Origin: Mycobacterium sp. OAS707
Lineage (GTDB): Bacteria > Actinomycetota > Actinomycetes > Mycobacteriales > Mycobacteriaceae
Length of the DNA stretch: 64,000 bases
Assembly (NCBI RefSeq): GCF_014873705.1
Contig: NZ_JADBDS010000002.1
Location: 1,416,638-1,480,637 of the forward strand
Direction: 5' to 3'
Of this stretch, positions 34,663 to 43,421 are shown piece by piece (within the stretch, counting starts at the first letter, position 1; each line of letters starts with the position of its first letter). A program made the translations under genes and the position numbers. The notes beneath the pieces were generated by a model. It had not been told where the DNA came from, ran no database searches, and worked only from the letters and a program-made list of their open reading frames with translations.

Positions 34663-35337
34663 ATGCACGCCTTCTTCCGCGGATCGTGCAGCCCTGAAAG
34701 TCTCGGGCGGCCCCGCCGTAACCGCTGGCGCGACGTGACATTCGCTGCCATCCTCATCGGCCTACTAGGGGCATCCGGCTTGGCGGCACCTAGGGCCAAC
34801 GCCGATCCTTCATTACCGCCCACCGATGACGAGCTGATCCAGCCGCTACCCGTTGTAGTCCCACAGCCCACAAACTGGGTGCCGAAGTTCCCATTCCCCT
34901 ATGACCAGACTCGCGATCAGATCACCACCGAGGACATCAGAGTCGAGAGCGAGATGTGCCAGTGGTACACCGCTCAGTACAAGATCCTCAACGACCAGAT
35001 CGGCCGTCTTCAATTCAACCGGATCAGCCCCAACGGGCCTGATTGGGACTACAGCGTGAACGGCGTTCAGAGGCAGGTCGATATCGTGACAACCAATATC
35101 GACCAGGCTCTCGACTTCCTGGCTCCTCGCGCCCAAGCGCTCACCCAACGTCAGGACTTCGCTGGGGACAACTACTTTCCGCTCTATCAAGGCCAAGCTT
35201 TCTACGGCCTCTGGCAACAGCTTTCGAATGTCAACAACGGCATCAAGGCTCACCAGGCTGACTGGTTCACTGGGCCTTCCTATTTACGTATGAAGCGTTT
35301 CGCCAGTGAAATCAACCGCTCACACGTGTGCGATTAG
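34663..35337 (+). CDS. Mce-cluster exported protein (Rv1975-like)
   Basis: 224 residues starting directly after the Mas stop codon. An N-terminal basic region and hydrophobic stretch (TFAAILIGLLGASGLAAPRANA) look like a signal peptide cleaved before DPSLPP. The mature part has FPYDQTRDQITTEDIRVESEMCQWYTAQYKILNDQI and two Cys, with predicted helices. Position after Mas and the overall size recall Rv1975 at the end of mce3. Function unknown; probably extracytoplasmic helper of the transporter. Confidence 0.75.
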   Translation: MHAFFRGSCSPESLGRPRRNRWRDVTFAAILIGLLGASGLAAPRANADPSLPPTDDELIQPLPVVVPQPTNWVPKFPFPYDQTRDQITTEDIRVESEMCQWYTAQYKILNDQIGRLQFNRISPNGPDWDYSVNGVQRQVDIVTTNIDQALDFLAPRAQALTQRQDFAGDNYFPLYQGQAFYGLWQQLSNVNNGIKAHQADWFTGPSYLRMKRFASEINRSHVCD

Positions 35338-35348
35338 GGGGATCTGAC

Positions 35349-35891
35349 ATGCGCCAAAATCATAAGTTCCCGGCGTTCGGGTCTTCATCAGAGATCTCGC
35401 GATCGACGCGCCATACACGTGCGGGCATCCGACGGCGCCGTGCCCTGTCCCTCATAACGGTAGTCGCCACCGCCCTGCTCGTCGGCTGCTGGCATGCGCC
35501 ACTGGCATCCGCCGATTTCGCCGCCAATCTCAGAAGCGCGGTGACACAGGCTCGAGGCGGTTCCTCGTGCGCACCACTGCGGCCCGAGCCACTCGCCGAC
35601 CAGGCCGCTGCCGTCGTCGCGCATTCCACCGCTTCCTACCTCGATCACAACGCTCGCGCCGTGCCGATCGCAGACCCGCTTCCAGTACTCAAAGATGTCG
35701 GTCTCAATGTGGGTCGGGCCAAGCTGCTTCAAGGCGCGGGGCAGACCGAATCCGACGCCATCAAAGTTGTACTGATAACCGGGTTTCGAGACCTTCCAGA
35801 CTGCTCCTACACTGTTGTTGGGATCAGCTCCCTTCCAAACAACAACTCCGGCAACTGGTTTCTGAGTGTGGCGATCTTGGGGGGTCTCTAG
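35349..35891 (+). CDS. Exported CAP-like small protein in mce operon
   Basis: 180 residues from ATG 35349 (AGGGGG upstream). Signal region ITVVATALLVGCWHAPLASA, mature start DFAANLRSAVTQARGGSSC. The series ALRxxVxxARG...CxPLRPEPLADQAAAVVAHSTASYLDHNARAVP...LLQGAG...AIKVVLITGF..LPDCSYTVVGIS resembles a reduced CAP/SCP domain. Two Cys likely pair. Function unknown. Confidence 0.7.
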   Translation: MRQNHKFPAFGSSSEISRSTRHTRAGIRRRRALSLITVVATALLVGCWHAPLASADFAANLRSAVTQARGGSSCAPLRPEPLADQAAAVVAHSTASYLDHNARAVPIADPLPVLKDVGLNVGRAKLLQGAGQTESDAIKVVLITGFRDLPDCSYTVVGISSLPNNNSGNWFLSVAILGGL

Positions 35892-36332
35892 GTGACCGCG
35901 CCCGCTAGTCGGTGCGGCCGCACCATGATCAGACTCTGCGTCCTGGTGATCTGGCTGTGCGTCAGTATCGCCCTCGCAGTTTCTACTCCGGTGGCGCAAG
36001 CTGAGGACAGCGTCACGTACGAGGTCATTTCGACTCAGGGCAATGTGCCGAACGCAAACTTGGAATACAACGAGAGGTCAGAACGCAAAGCAGTACAACA
36101 GGTTCCGCTCCCCTGGCGAAAGACCGTCGTGGTGCCAGACGCAGTGAGCCCAACAAGAGCTGGTGCCGAGATTCGCGCCGACTGGCGGCCATTCCGGTGG
36201 CCGTATAAGTACGTAACCGTCCGCATATATCGCGGCAGCGAGCTGTTGTGCGAGAGCACCCTCGACGTTGGCGATGCTGCCTGCTATGGCAGCACGCCAC
36301 ACCGGAACTTCCCTCAAACCGGCGGGGCATGA
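35892..36332 (+). CDS. MmpS-like exported protein in mce operon
   Basis: 146 residues from GTG; an ATG at 35925 is the alternative. An N-terminal hydrophobic signal/anchor (IRLCVLVIWLCVSIALAVSTPVAQA) is followed by SVTYEVISTQGNVPNANLEY...VPLPWRKTVVVPDAV and a beta-rich end with two Cys (LLCESTLDVGDAACYG). VxYEV, the PLPWxKTV run and the terminal Cys are the MmpS pattern. MmpS proteins normally partner MmpL transporters; none is nearby, so here it may serve the Mce system. Confidence 0.75.
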   Translation: MTAPASRCGRTMIRLCVLVIWLCVSIALAVSTPVAQAEDSVTYEVISTQGNVPNANLEYNERSERKAVQQVPLPWRKTVVVPDAVSPTRAGAEIRADWRPFRWPYKYVTVRIYRGSELLCESTLDVGDAACYGSTPHRNFPQTGGA

Positions 36333-36859
36333 GCGTGATTCGATTGAAATCCAGTAGGCGTGGATATCGCCGGATCGCGGACGCTTTGGCGACTGCGCTG
36401 ACGCTGGCAATTCTTTGCGATCCCGTCTCACAAGCAGATCCGCTTGATACACCGATAGCGCCCAACCCGTATCCCAAGGACAGTCTCATCCTGACGACCT
36501 ATACGCGCCTCGACCCCGCCGACTACTTTCTGCCTGGCCTTTACGGCGTCTACTTCCTCTCGCCGAGTGGACTCAATTGCGGAATCTGGCTGCGGGGAAG
36601 CTTCGGCTGCGCCGGACCACTTCCCGGCGCATCGGGGGCAGCTCACATCGGCTGGTTCAACGGCGACACCCGGGTGCACTACGACCCCTTTATCGCCATC
36701 GGATTCCCCGATGCGCAGGCCCAGCGCGTCCTTCCTCCCCGGAGCTATCTGAACTGGAACGAGACGACCTGCGTGACCATGGCAGACACCAGCACCTACT
36801 GCCACCGCGGAATGTTTCGCTTCCTCATCACCCCGAGCGCCACATTCCTCAACGGTTAA
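36329..36859 (+). CDS. Secreted protein of unknown function, last gene of mce cluster 1
   Basis: 176 residues from ATG 36329, ATGA overlap with the MmpS-like gene. Signal peptide-like start (ALATALTLAILCDPVSQA, cleaved before DPL). The mature part has FLSPSGLNCGIWLRGSFGCAGPLPG and ETTCVTMADTSTYCHRGMFRFLI, four Cys likely in two disulfides. The LSPSGxxCGI..GSFGCxGPLPG pattern recurs in mycobacterial exported proteins of unknown role. Confidence 0.75.
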   Translation: MSVIRLKSSRRGYRRIADALATALTLAILCDPVSQADPLDTPIAPNPYPKDSLILTTYTRLDPADYFLPGLYGVYFLSPSGLNCGIWLRGSFGCAGPLPGASGAAHIGWFNGDTRVHYDPFIAIGFPDAQAQRVLPPRSYLNWNETTCVTMADTSTYCHRGMFRFLITPSATFLNG

Positions 36860-37098
36860 GGGTTGGTCGAGGCGTCGCTGCCGGCGTCAACGCTCGACGG
36901 CGCGGTAGGCCCACTCGCCGGACGACATGATCGGCACACTTCGCCAAGTCCGTCGTGAGCGAGTTTCTTTGTATACCAACGCCCGCAACGGTCGCAAAGC
37001 CTACGCCGCGTCATGACACTCCCTCCGATGCACAGCCGGGGCTGTTGTCCAACACCGGAAATCCATCGGACGCCATCAACTTCGGCGACGGAGAACTG

Positions 37099-38016
37099 TC
37101 AGTCACGGCGACGTACCGGTGTCACCCCGCTGGGCGGCTTGGGCCCGCGTTGCGCACCGCGAGTCGGACATGCCACAGCGCCCGTAGCACTGACCGACAC
37201 CGACAGCGTGCCGAGTCGATCGATGTCGACACTGATCACATCACCATCAGCAATCTGACCAATGCCTGCTGGCGTGCCGGTGGTGACGATGTCACCCGGG
37301 TACAAGGTCATCACCGAAGAGGCGTAACTCACCAATCGGGGCACGTCCCAGACGAGGTCCGCGATATCGGTGTCCTGCCGCAGCGTTCCGTTCACGGTTG
37401 TCCGAAGCTGCAGCTCGGCCAAATCTCCCACTTCATCGGGAGTAACGACGTAGGGACCGACCGGCGTGAAAGTGTCGAACGACTTACGGGTGGACCGATC
37501 TTCACCGCCCCGCATGGTCATGTCGAGACAGCACGTGTAGCCCGCCACAACCTCGAGCGCGTCGGCAACGGGTACCGAACGCGCAGTGCGGCCAATCACA
37601 GCCGCGAGTTCGCCTTCTTGATCGAAACGCCGATCTGTATAGGGCAATTGAACCACCCCGCCGTGGCCTAGCACCGATGACGGTGCCTTCAGAAATACAC
37701 CGAGGGCCTCGATTCCATAGTCTTCCGCCATCTCCTCTTGGTGATCGCGGTAATTGACCGGGGCCGCGACAATCTTCGTCGGGTCAGGGACAACTGGCTC
37801 GAGTACGGCATCATCGATACGGACGCGGCGAAGGCGGTCAAGCTCGGCCGCACTGAAATCCGGCCGGCCTGCGGTCACCTTCAGTAGTTGGCGCATCGCG
37901 CTGACGCTCGAGTTGAGGCCGGGGATCAGAGGACTCAGATCGACGAGTTCGGTCTCTGAGATTCGCGCGCCGACAAAGGAACCCATACCGAGTTGGCGAA
38001 AACTGGCCAAAATCAT
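37099..38016 (-). CDS. Fumarylacetoacetate hydrolase-family protein, end of mce cluster 2
   Basis: 305 residues, AGGAG 8 nt before the ATG. FAH fold with metal ligands in RRFDQEGELAAVIG and later CLDMTMRG, and the GDIVTTGTPAGIG loop. Members hydrolyse C-C bonds of acylpyruvates or act as decarboxylases/isomerases in aromatic catabolism. It is the third FAH paralogue in the window and the last gene in the leftward string after mceF, 264 nt downstream. That gap holds a short open stretch ending ADHNGLAGFGATFTQES, which I do not recognise. The C-terminus (RGPKPPSGVTPVRRRD) is longer and more basic than usual. Confidence 0.85.
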   Translation of the reverse strand: MILASFRQLGMGSFVGARISETELVDLSPLIPGLNSSVSAMRQLLKVTAGRPDFSAAELDRLRRVRIDDAVLEPVVPDPTKIVAAPVNYRDHQEEMAEDYGIEALGVFLKAPSSVLGHGGVVQLPYTDRRFDQEGELAAVIGRTARSVPVADALEVVAGYTCCLDMTMRGGEDRSTRKSFDTFTPVGPYVVTPDEVGDLAELQLRTTVNGTLRQDTDIADLVWDVPRLVSYASSVMTLYPGDIVTTGTPAGIGQIADGDVISVDIDRLGTLSVSVSATGAVACPTRGAQRGPKPPSGVTPVRRRD

Positions 38017-38280
38017 GTCATGACTCCTGAGTGAAAGTTGCGCCGAATCCGGCGAGCCCGTTGTGGTCGGCGATGGGATTCATTCCCAAGAATTCGCCGC
38101 CCGTACTGTCCGGCCGGTTGCCGTGTCGTTTGATGTTAGTACGCATACGAACGAATACATTGGGGGACTCTCTGACTAGGTCATCAACGACGTTGCACCA
38201 CAACATATTTCAACTCATTCCAATCGAACGGCGACGGCTCAAGCGCGGTTGAGACCGGCGTGGGCGTCGGCGGAAATCGG

Positions 38281-39735
38281 CTAGGCCGGAGGTAGAAGCA
38301 ACGACTGCCATGTCTTGCCTTCCGAAGCGTCGTCCGAAAGGTCCGACTGGGTGTAGAGCTTGCCGTCCGGACCAATGTAGCGTCCGGTCGCGGGATCGTA
38401 TTCGGCCGCAGCAAGTCCCGGCGTCGGCGAAGTTCCCTCCGGCGCAGCTGGCGGCGATGATGGAGGCAACTGGGGTACGGCCTGCCCCGACATGGTGGCG
38501 TTGGGGTCGCCCTTCCAGTTGTAGCCATCGTTGAGCGGCACGTATTGTTGGTCGCTTTCGCACATTTTTACCGTCGGCGCCCGCTTACCAGTGACGGTCT
38601 GACAGGGATAGTTGCGCGCGCCGCGCACGTTGAATGGAGAGGCTTGCGGCACACGGCAATAGAGATCACCGTCTGGGCGTGCCGGGTAATCCACATCGCT
38701 AGGCGTCCGTTGCTGCTGTGGCGGCAGAAATCCGGTGTTGCATGCTGGCGGCAGACCAAAGTTGAGGTTGAAGTCCAAGTACAGGCCCTTATAAGGCGAT
38801 TTGATGTTGTGGTTGGCAACCATCGAGCCCTGCTCCGCGGCAACCGCTTGCGGAGCCAGGACCAAGAGCTGTTCGATGGCAGGCTGGTAGGTCACCGCTA
38901 CCTGGCCGAGGCTGACGAGGTTGGCGAGCAACAGCGGCAGCGTGGGTTGAAGCCGCTCGAACAGCTGCCGGCCCTGGTCGGCAGCAGCACCGCCGTTTTG
39001 CAGAATGCCGGTAACCGCGCTGTCGTGAACTGCCAGCTGATTCGATATTGAAGCCACGTGCCCAGCCCACGCATTTATCGCCTGCGCGCTGTCAACCTGC
39101 GCATCCAATACGGGCTTTGACTCGTCGATGAGAGTGAGCAGCGAATCCAGGTTCTTGTCTGAATCAATTGCGAGCTCAGAGCCACCCTTCACCAGGCGAG
39201 TCATCTCAGGCCCTAAGCCACTCACCGCGGTATGACTCTCATCGATCACGGTCTTGAGGTTGTCTTGAGGGATCGCCGATAAGCCACGGCTGGCTGCGTC
39301 GAGTAGTGCGTCAATATCAGGCGGGACCGTGGTGTCGCGCGCTGCGATCACATCACCGTTTCTCAGGGGCGGGGCGAGGCTTCCAACGTCGGGCACCAGG
39401 TCGACATACTGCTCCCCGATGGCGGACTGACTGTGCACCTGGGCTTGCAACTGCGACGGTATCCGGTATTTCGAGTCCAGCGTCAGGACCGCCTGAACAC
39501 CGTTGTCGGTCAAGGCGACATCCTTGACATGACCGACGACGGTGCCGCGGTAGGAGACATTCGCCTGCGGGTACAACCCGGCGGCGCGGTCTAAATCGAC
39601 TGTGACCTCATAGCGACCGACACCGAAAAGCATTGCCGGCAAATCGATGTAGCGGAACGCTATGATCCCCGCCGCAGTCAGAGCGATGGCGGCGAACACT
39701 GTGAGCCGGATCTTCATGCTCCTGGGAAGGTTCAT
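38281..39735 (-). CDS. mceF: Mce-family protein, position F (cluster 2)
   Basis: 484 residues from ATG 39735, 1 nt after the mceE stop. Anchor LTVFAAIALTAAGIIAF, Mce domain (VDLDRAAGLYPQANVSYRGTVVGHVKDVAL, SAIGEQYVDLVPDVG), helical shaft, then a long tail with four Cys (PPACNTGFLPP, DGDLYCRVP, YPCQTV, VKMCES). A Pro/Ala-rich end carries the YDPATGRYIGPDGKLYTQSDL segment found in canonical mycobacterial MceF proteins. Confidence 0.94.
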   Translation of the reverse strand: MNLPRSMKIRLTVFAAIALTAAGIIAFRYIDLPAMLFGVGRYEVTVDLDRAAGLYPQANVSYRGTVVGHVKDVALTDNGVQAVLTLDSKYRIPSQLQAQVHSQSAIGEQYVDLVPDVGSLAPPLRNGDVIAARDTTVPPDIDALLDAASRGLSAIPQDNLKTVIDESHTAVSGLGPEMTRLVKGGSELAIDSDKNLDSLLTLIDESKPVLDAQVDSAQAINAWAGHVASISNQLAVHDSAVTGILQNGGAAADQGRQLFERLQPTLPLLLANLVSLGQVAVTYQPAIEQLLVLAPQAVAAEQGSMVANHNIKSPYKGLYLDFNLNFGLPPACNTGFLPPQQQRTPSDVDYPARPDGDLYCRVPQASPFNVRGARNYPCQTVTGKRAPTVKMCESDQQYVPLNDGYNWKGDPNATMSGQAVPQLPPSSPPAAPEGTSPTPGLAAAEYDPATGRYIGPDGKLYTQSDLSDDASEGKTWQSLLLPPA

Positions 39736-39736
39736 T

Positions 39737-40876
39737 TCACGGTCCCTGGTCGGCATGGTAGGGCGCGACCAACGGGTTGCCCGCGGTCACGGGGCTCGGA
39801 AGCTGCCCGATGGTTCGCCCCCACTGCATTTCCAACTCGGTGAGATTCCCTTCCCACCGGGTGCCGGTAAAGAAGGACGAGTCGAGTCGGCTCAACGTCA
39901 GGTCGACGACCATCGTGATATTGGTTGCATCACCCCGGAAGTACTTTGTCATGGTCTCTTTCGGCCATGGGTACGTCGCCAACAGACTCAGCGAGCGAGT
40001 CAAGGCCGGACCCGCATCCGCCAGCGCGCCCAATGTCGGGCCGAACTCTTGGAATTCCTTCACCAGCGCGGCTTTCGTCTTGTCCGCGGAGTCCGCCGCC
40101 AAGGCGCTGAACTTCCCCACCTGATCGAACGTCTCGACAAGTTTGTCTCGGTTGTCACTGAGCACCGCCAACGCATCAGGGATGGTACGTAAGGCGTTGT
40201 CCACCACAGGCTTTTGCTGGGCGAACTGACCGACGACGTTGTTGAAGCTCTCGTTGGCAGCAATGATGTCGCCGGTCTGTTCCTGAACATGACCGCTGAA
40301 TTCGTCGATCCGCTGAATGAGCGATCTCAAGTCGCCTTCGCGACCAGCGAACGCAGTGTTGAACGCTTGGGTGATGTCCTGAGCCTTCGCCAAGCCGCCT
40401 CCGTTGAGAAAGACCGCGGCGGCCGACAGTGTCTGCTCGGTGGTGGGGTAGGCGCCCGCATGGCTCAACGGGATCAGCGATCCCTCGTGCAGGTGCCCTT
40501 CGGGGAGCGCGTTGAGGGGCGGGGCGAGTTCGATATGCATGGTGCCCAACAGACTCGTCTGCCCCACTTTGGCCGTGGCGTTTGCGGGCAGAGTGATATC
40601 ACCGTTGAGCCGCATCGTGACGAGGGCATGCCAGTCTTGGAGTTCGACCTTCGTTACCGTGCCGACGTTGACATCGTTGACCCTCACCCGAGAGTTGGGC
40701 TGGATGTTTACAACGCTCGGCAGTTGGGCCTGCACGACGTAGGACCCAGGGTCCCGCCCCTGAGTACCCGGAAGTGGAAGCGAATTCAGGCCGCGCCATC
40801 CGCAACCGGCAACAGTTGCGGTGACAACTGTCACCGCCAACAGGAGCCGCAGCAATCGAAGTCGAAGCGAGGTCAC
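39737..40876 (-). CDS. mceE: Mce-family lipoprotein, position E (cluster 2)
   Basis: 379 residues. Lipobox TVAGC gives the lipidated Cys at residue 25, followed by GWRGLNSLPLPGTQG, a signature shared by LprK/LprL/LprN. Mce domain: VNIQPNSRVRVNDVNVGTVTKVELQDWHALVTMRL. Overlaps or abuts its neighbours within 2 nt. Lipid-anchored subunit of the complex. Confidence 0.94.
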   Translation of the reverse strand: MTSLRLRLLRLLLAVTVVTATVAGCGWRGLNSLPLPGTQGRDPGSYVVQAQLPSVVNIQPNSRVRVNDVNVGTVTKVELQDWHALVTMRLNGDITLPANATAKVGQTSLLGTMHIELAPPLNALPEGHLHEGSLIPLSHAGAYPTTEQTLSAAAVFLNGGGLAKAQDITQAFNTAFAGREGDLRSLIQRIDEFSGHVQEQTGDIIAANESFNNVVGQFAQQKPVVDNALRTIPDALAVLSDNRDKLVETFDQVGKFSALAADSADKTKAALVKEFQEFGPTLGALADAGPALTRSLSLLATYPWPKETMTKYFRGDATNITMVVDLTLSRLDSSFFTGTRWEGNLTELEMQWGRTIGQLPSPVTAGNPLVAPYHADQGP

Positions 40877-40878
40877 TG

Positions 40879-42177
40879 TCAGCCTCCGCCAGGCAGCATC
40901 ATGCCGGCAAGTCCGGCTGCGGGATCGGTTGGGGTGGGTACTTCAGCTGCCATTGGTGTGCTTTCCGGGCTGGGCGGCGTAGTGGGCGCCTCCGGTGGCG
41001 GGTTCGGACGATAGTCCGGGCGCATCCAATCTTCGCTGTAAGTGACCTCGTTGGGCCGGGCTTGGGCGTTCACCAGAGGATTCATCCCGATTGGCAAGTT
41101 GTTGTACTGACGGTTCTTGACGATCGGTGCGAGGTACTGGACGCACAGCTTGGCCGAGGCCTCGTTGTTGAGCCGGGAGGCGGCTTGAATTGCGCCACAC
41201 AAGAACGAGATTGGGTTGGCGAAGTTGTTCACCGACAGAATTCCGGTGATGGCGCCGTGAGCGGGCTCGTAGATATTGGTGACGTTTTGTACGACATTAG
41301 GCAACACATGTAGCGTCTGCTTAACGTCGTCTAAGCTCCGTACCAACGCCTGGGTGATCGATCCCAACTTGTCGGTCGTGGTGCCCAAGGCTTCGCGGTT
41401 ATCAGCCACGAACCCCGTGACATCCTTGATCGCTACGTTGAAATCATCAACGGCGTGCGCGATTTCGTCGGGGGCGTTCGTCATCAACGTTGTGACCGAG
41501 GCCAAATTGTTGTTGAGTTGGCGCATCAGGTCGGCACTGTCATGCAACGCTGCGACCAGTGTCGAGAGGTTCTTCACGGTCGCGAAGATGTCCGCGCTGT
41601 GGTCTCCCAACGCCGAGATAGCCTGTGACAGGCTGATGATGGTGTCCCGGATGTGGGCTCCCTGGCCACGCAGATTGTCTGCTGCCGTGTTGATGAATTG
41701 CCCCATCGGGCTGACCCCACCGGGCTGCGTCGGCTGCAGGCTGTCTGTCAGCTTCTGCAGTTGCCGGCGAAAATCATCGAATTCGACCGGTACCGCAGTC
41801 CGATCTCTTGGTATCACCGCGCCGTCAGTAAGGACGGCGCCACCTGTGTATGCGGGCGTGAGTTGGATTGCGCGAGAGGTGATCAGCTTCGGGGACAGAA
41901 TCACCGCCCGCACTTCAGCGGGAACCTTGTACTTCTTGTCGACCCAGAAGTTCACCTTGGCGCCGTCCCGCTGCGGTTCGATCTTCTCGATCGTCCCGAC
42001 CTTGACGCCCAGCACGATGACGTTGTCACCCACAAATAGACCGTTGGTGTTGTCGAAGTAAGCGACCATGTTGGTCCTACCGGCGTGTTGCGGAGACCAT
42101 TGCATCACCCCAACGCCGGCAAGAACCGTCAATCCAAGGACGACCGCTGTCATAATCCAGGTTTTGAGGGCTTTCAT
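40879..42177 (-). CDS. mceD: Mce-family protein, position D (cluster 2)
   Basis: 432 residues. Anchor WIMTAVVLGLTVLAGVGVM, Mce domain (FDNTNGLFVGDNVIVLGVKVGTIEKIEPQRDGAKVNFWVD, SPKLITSRAIQLTPAYTGG), long coiled region (around 130-330), two Cys (FLCGAIQ, KLCVQYL) and a Pro-rich tail (RPNPPPEAPTTPPSPEST). 4-nt overlap with mceC. Confidence 0.94.
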   Translation of the reverse strand: MKALKTWIMTAVVLGLTVLAGVGVMQWSPQHAGRTNMVAYFDNTNGLFVGDNVIVLGVKVGTIEKIEPQRDGAKVNFWVDKKYKVPAEVRAVILSPKLITSRAIQLTPAYTGGAVLTDGAVIPRDRTAVPVEFDDFRRQLQKLTDSLQPTQPGGVSPMGQFINTAADNLRGQGAHIRDTIISLSQAISALGDHSADIFATVKNLSTLVAALHDSADLMRQLNNNLASVTTLMTNAPDEIAHAVDDFNVAIKDVTGFVADNREALGTTTDKLGSITQALVRSLDDVKQTLHVLPNVVQNVTNIYEPAHGAITGILSVNNFANPISFLCGAIQAASRLNNEASAKLCVQYLAPIVKNRQYNNLPIGMNPLVNAQARPNEVTYSEDWMRPDYRPNPPPEAPTTPPSPESTPMAAEVPTPTDPAAGLAGMMLPGGG

Positions 42178-43421
42178 TGCTGGGCTCCATCAGCTTTGGG
42201 CGGCATGACCGCGGGCGGCCCAGGCGGTGGCCCTCCCGGCGGCGGCGCGGGAAGCGGTTGGCGGTAGGGATAACGCGGGTCGTCGGGATTGCCGGTGATC
42301 GCGTCGGGGAGCGTCTGATTCGGGTCACCGCCTTGGCCGGTGCGCGGGTACGGCACCGGCAGCGCCGGCGTGCCAGGTTGGCCGATCTGCGGATCCACCC
42401 GTTCTGATGGCAGCAGGACACTTTGGTCGAGGCCAAGATCGGAGAACGCTGCGTCGATGTAGGGCTGGACAAACTGGCCCGGCAACAGGTTCGCAACGTA
42501 GGCCTTGAAGAACGGCCCAGAAGATACCGACTCACCCAATGACATTGCGTAGGCGTTGAGCAACTTGAGCGACTGCTGGACGCGCTCCTTGCGCCCGTCC
42601 ACGATCGCCAACACACCGTTGAGCTTGTCCAGAGCACCACGCAGCTGAGTGCGGTTGTCGGCGACAAACCCCGACAGTTGCCTTGATAGTGCCGAGATAT
42701 TGCCCGAAATCTGGTCCAGCGCACTGCTTTGGGTCTGCAGCTGTGCCAGTAGCGCGTTGGTGTTGACGATCATTGCCACCACTTGGTCGCTACGCTGCGC
42801 CAGTACCGAAGTGGACTTGTTGGCGTTGGCGAGCAAGTCACGCAGTTGAGTATCGCGGTCATTGAGCACCTGAGAGAACCGTGCGACGCCCGCCACGGCA
42901 TCCTTGAACTGGGATGGGGTGTCCTTGAAGGTCTGCGCCAGAGTGCTCAGCGATTCATTGAGCTTGTCGGTGTTCAGTGAGTCGACAGTCTGAGCGAGAT
43001 CACCAAGGGCGTCGGGCAATTCGTAGGCTGGTGTCGTGCGATCCAGGGGGATCGGCGCATCGAGCTGTCCGCTGCCACGCGGAGTGAGCTCAATGATTTT
43101 GGCACCCAAGAGGCTCTTGGCCTTGATGGCGGCTTCAGTGCGGTCCCCCAGCCGGATCGATTTGTCCATATTGAATGTGATGCGTACGCGATCGCCATCC
43201 AGCTCGACGCTGGTGACCGCACCCACTTGGAATCCCGAAACCTGCACTGGTGCACCGGCATCGATACCATTCGAATCGGCGAAGTACGCCGAGTGGACGG
43301 CCTTTGCGGCGGTGAAGAACGGGAGCCTGTCATATCCCAGCGATCCGGCTACTGTTGCCGCGACGACGATTACGCCGATCAGGCCGATGATCGCCAATCG
43401 GCGCGGAGAATAAGATGTCAT
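42174..43421 (-). CDS. mceC: Mce-family protein, position C (cluster 2)
   Basis: 415 residues from ATG 43421, whose ATGA overlaps the mceB stop; a GTG 12 nt earlier is less likely. Anchor LAIIGLIGVIVVAATVAGSL, Mce domain (DSNGIDAGAPVQVSGFQVGAVTSVELDGDRVRITFNMD, KSLLGAKIIELTPRG), helical shaft, and a Pro-rich tail (PLPAPPPGGPPPGPPAVMPP) typical of MceC. Confidence 0.94.
   Translation of the reverse strand: MTSYSPRRLAIIGLIGVIVVAATVAGSLGYDRLPFFTAAKAVHSAYFADSNGIDAGAPVQVSGFQVGAVTSVELDGDRVRITFNMDKSIRLGDRTEAAIKAKSLLGAKIIELTPRGSGQLDAPIPLDRTTPAYELPDALGDLAQTVDSLNTDKLNESLSTLAQTFKDTPSQFKDAVAGVARFSQVLNDRDTQLRDLLANANKSTSVLAQRSDQVVAMIVNTNALLAQLQTQSSALDQISGNISALSRQLSGFVADNRTQLRGALDKLNGVLAIVDGRKERVQQSLKLLNAYAMSLGESVSSGPFFKAYVANLLPGQFVQPYIDAAFSDLGLDQSVLLPSERVDPQIGQPGTPALPVPYPRTGQGGDPNQTLPDAITGNPDDPRYPYRQPLPAPPPGGPPPGPPAVMPPKADGAQQ

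Noticed and set aside
36955..37671. Rightward frame over the FAH gene end
   Set aside because: Composition is that of an antisense frame and it overlaps the FAH gene by more than 500 nt.
38018..38206. Short leftward frame ending ADHNGLAGFGATFTQES, just before the FAH gene
   Set aside because: Could be the C-terminal remnant of a lost gene, but I recognise no family, so it is not called as a pseudogene.
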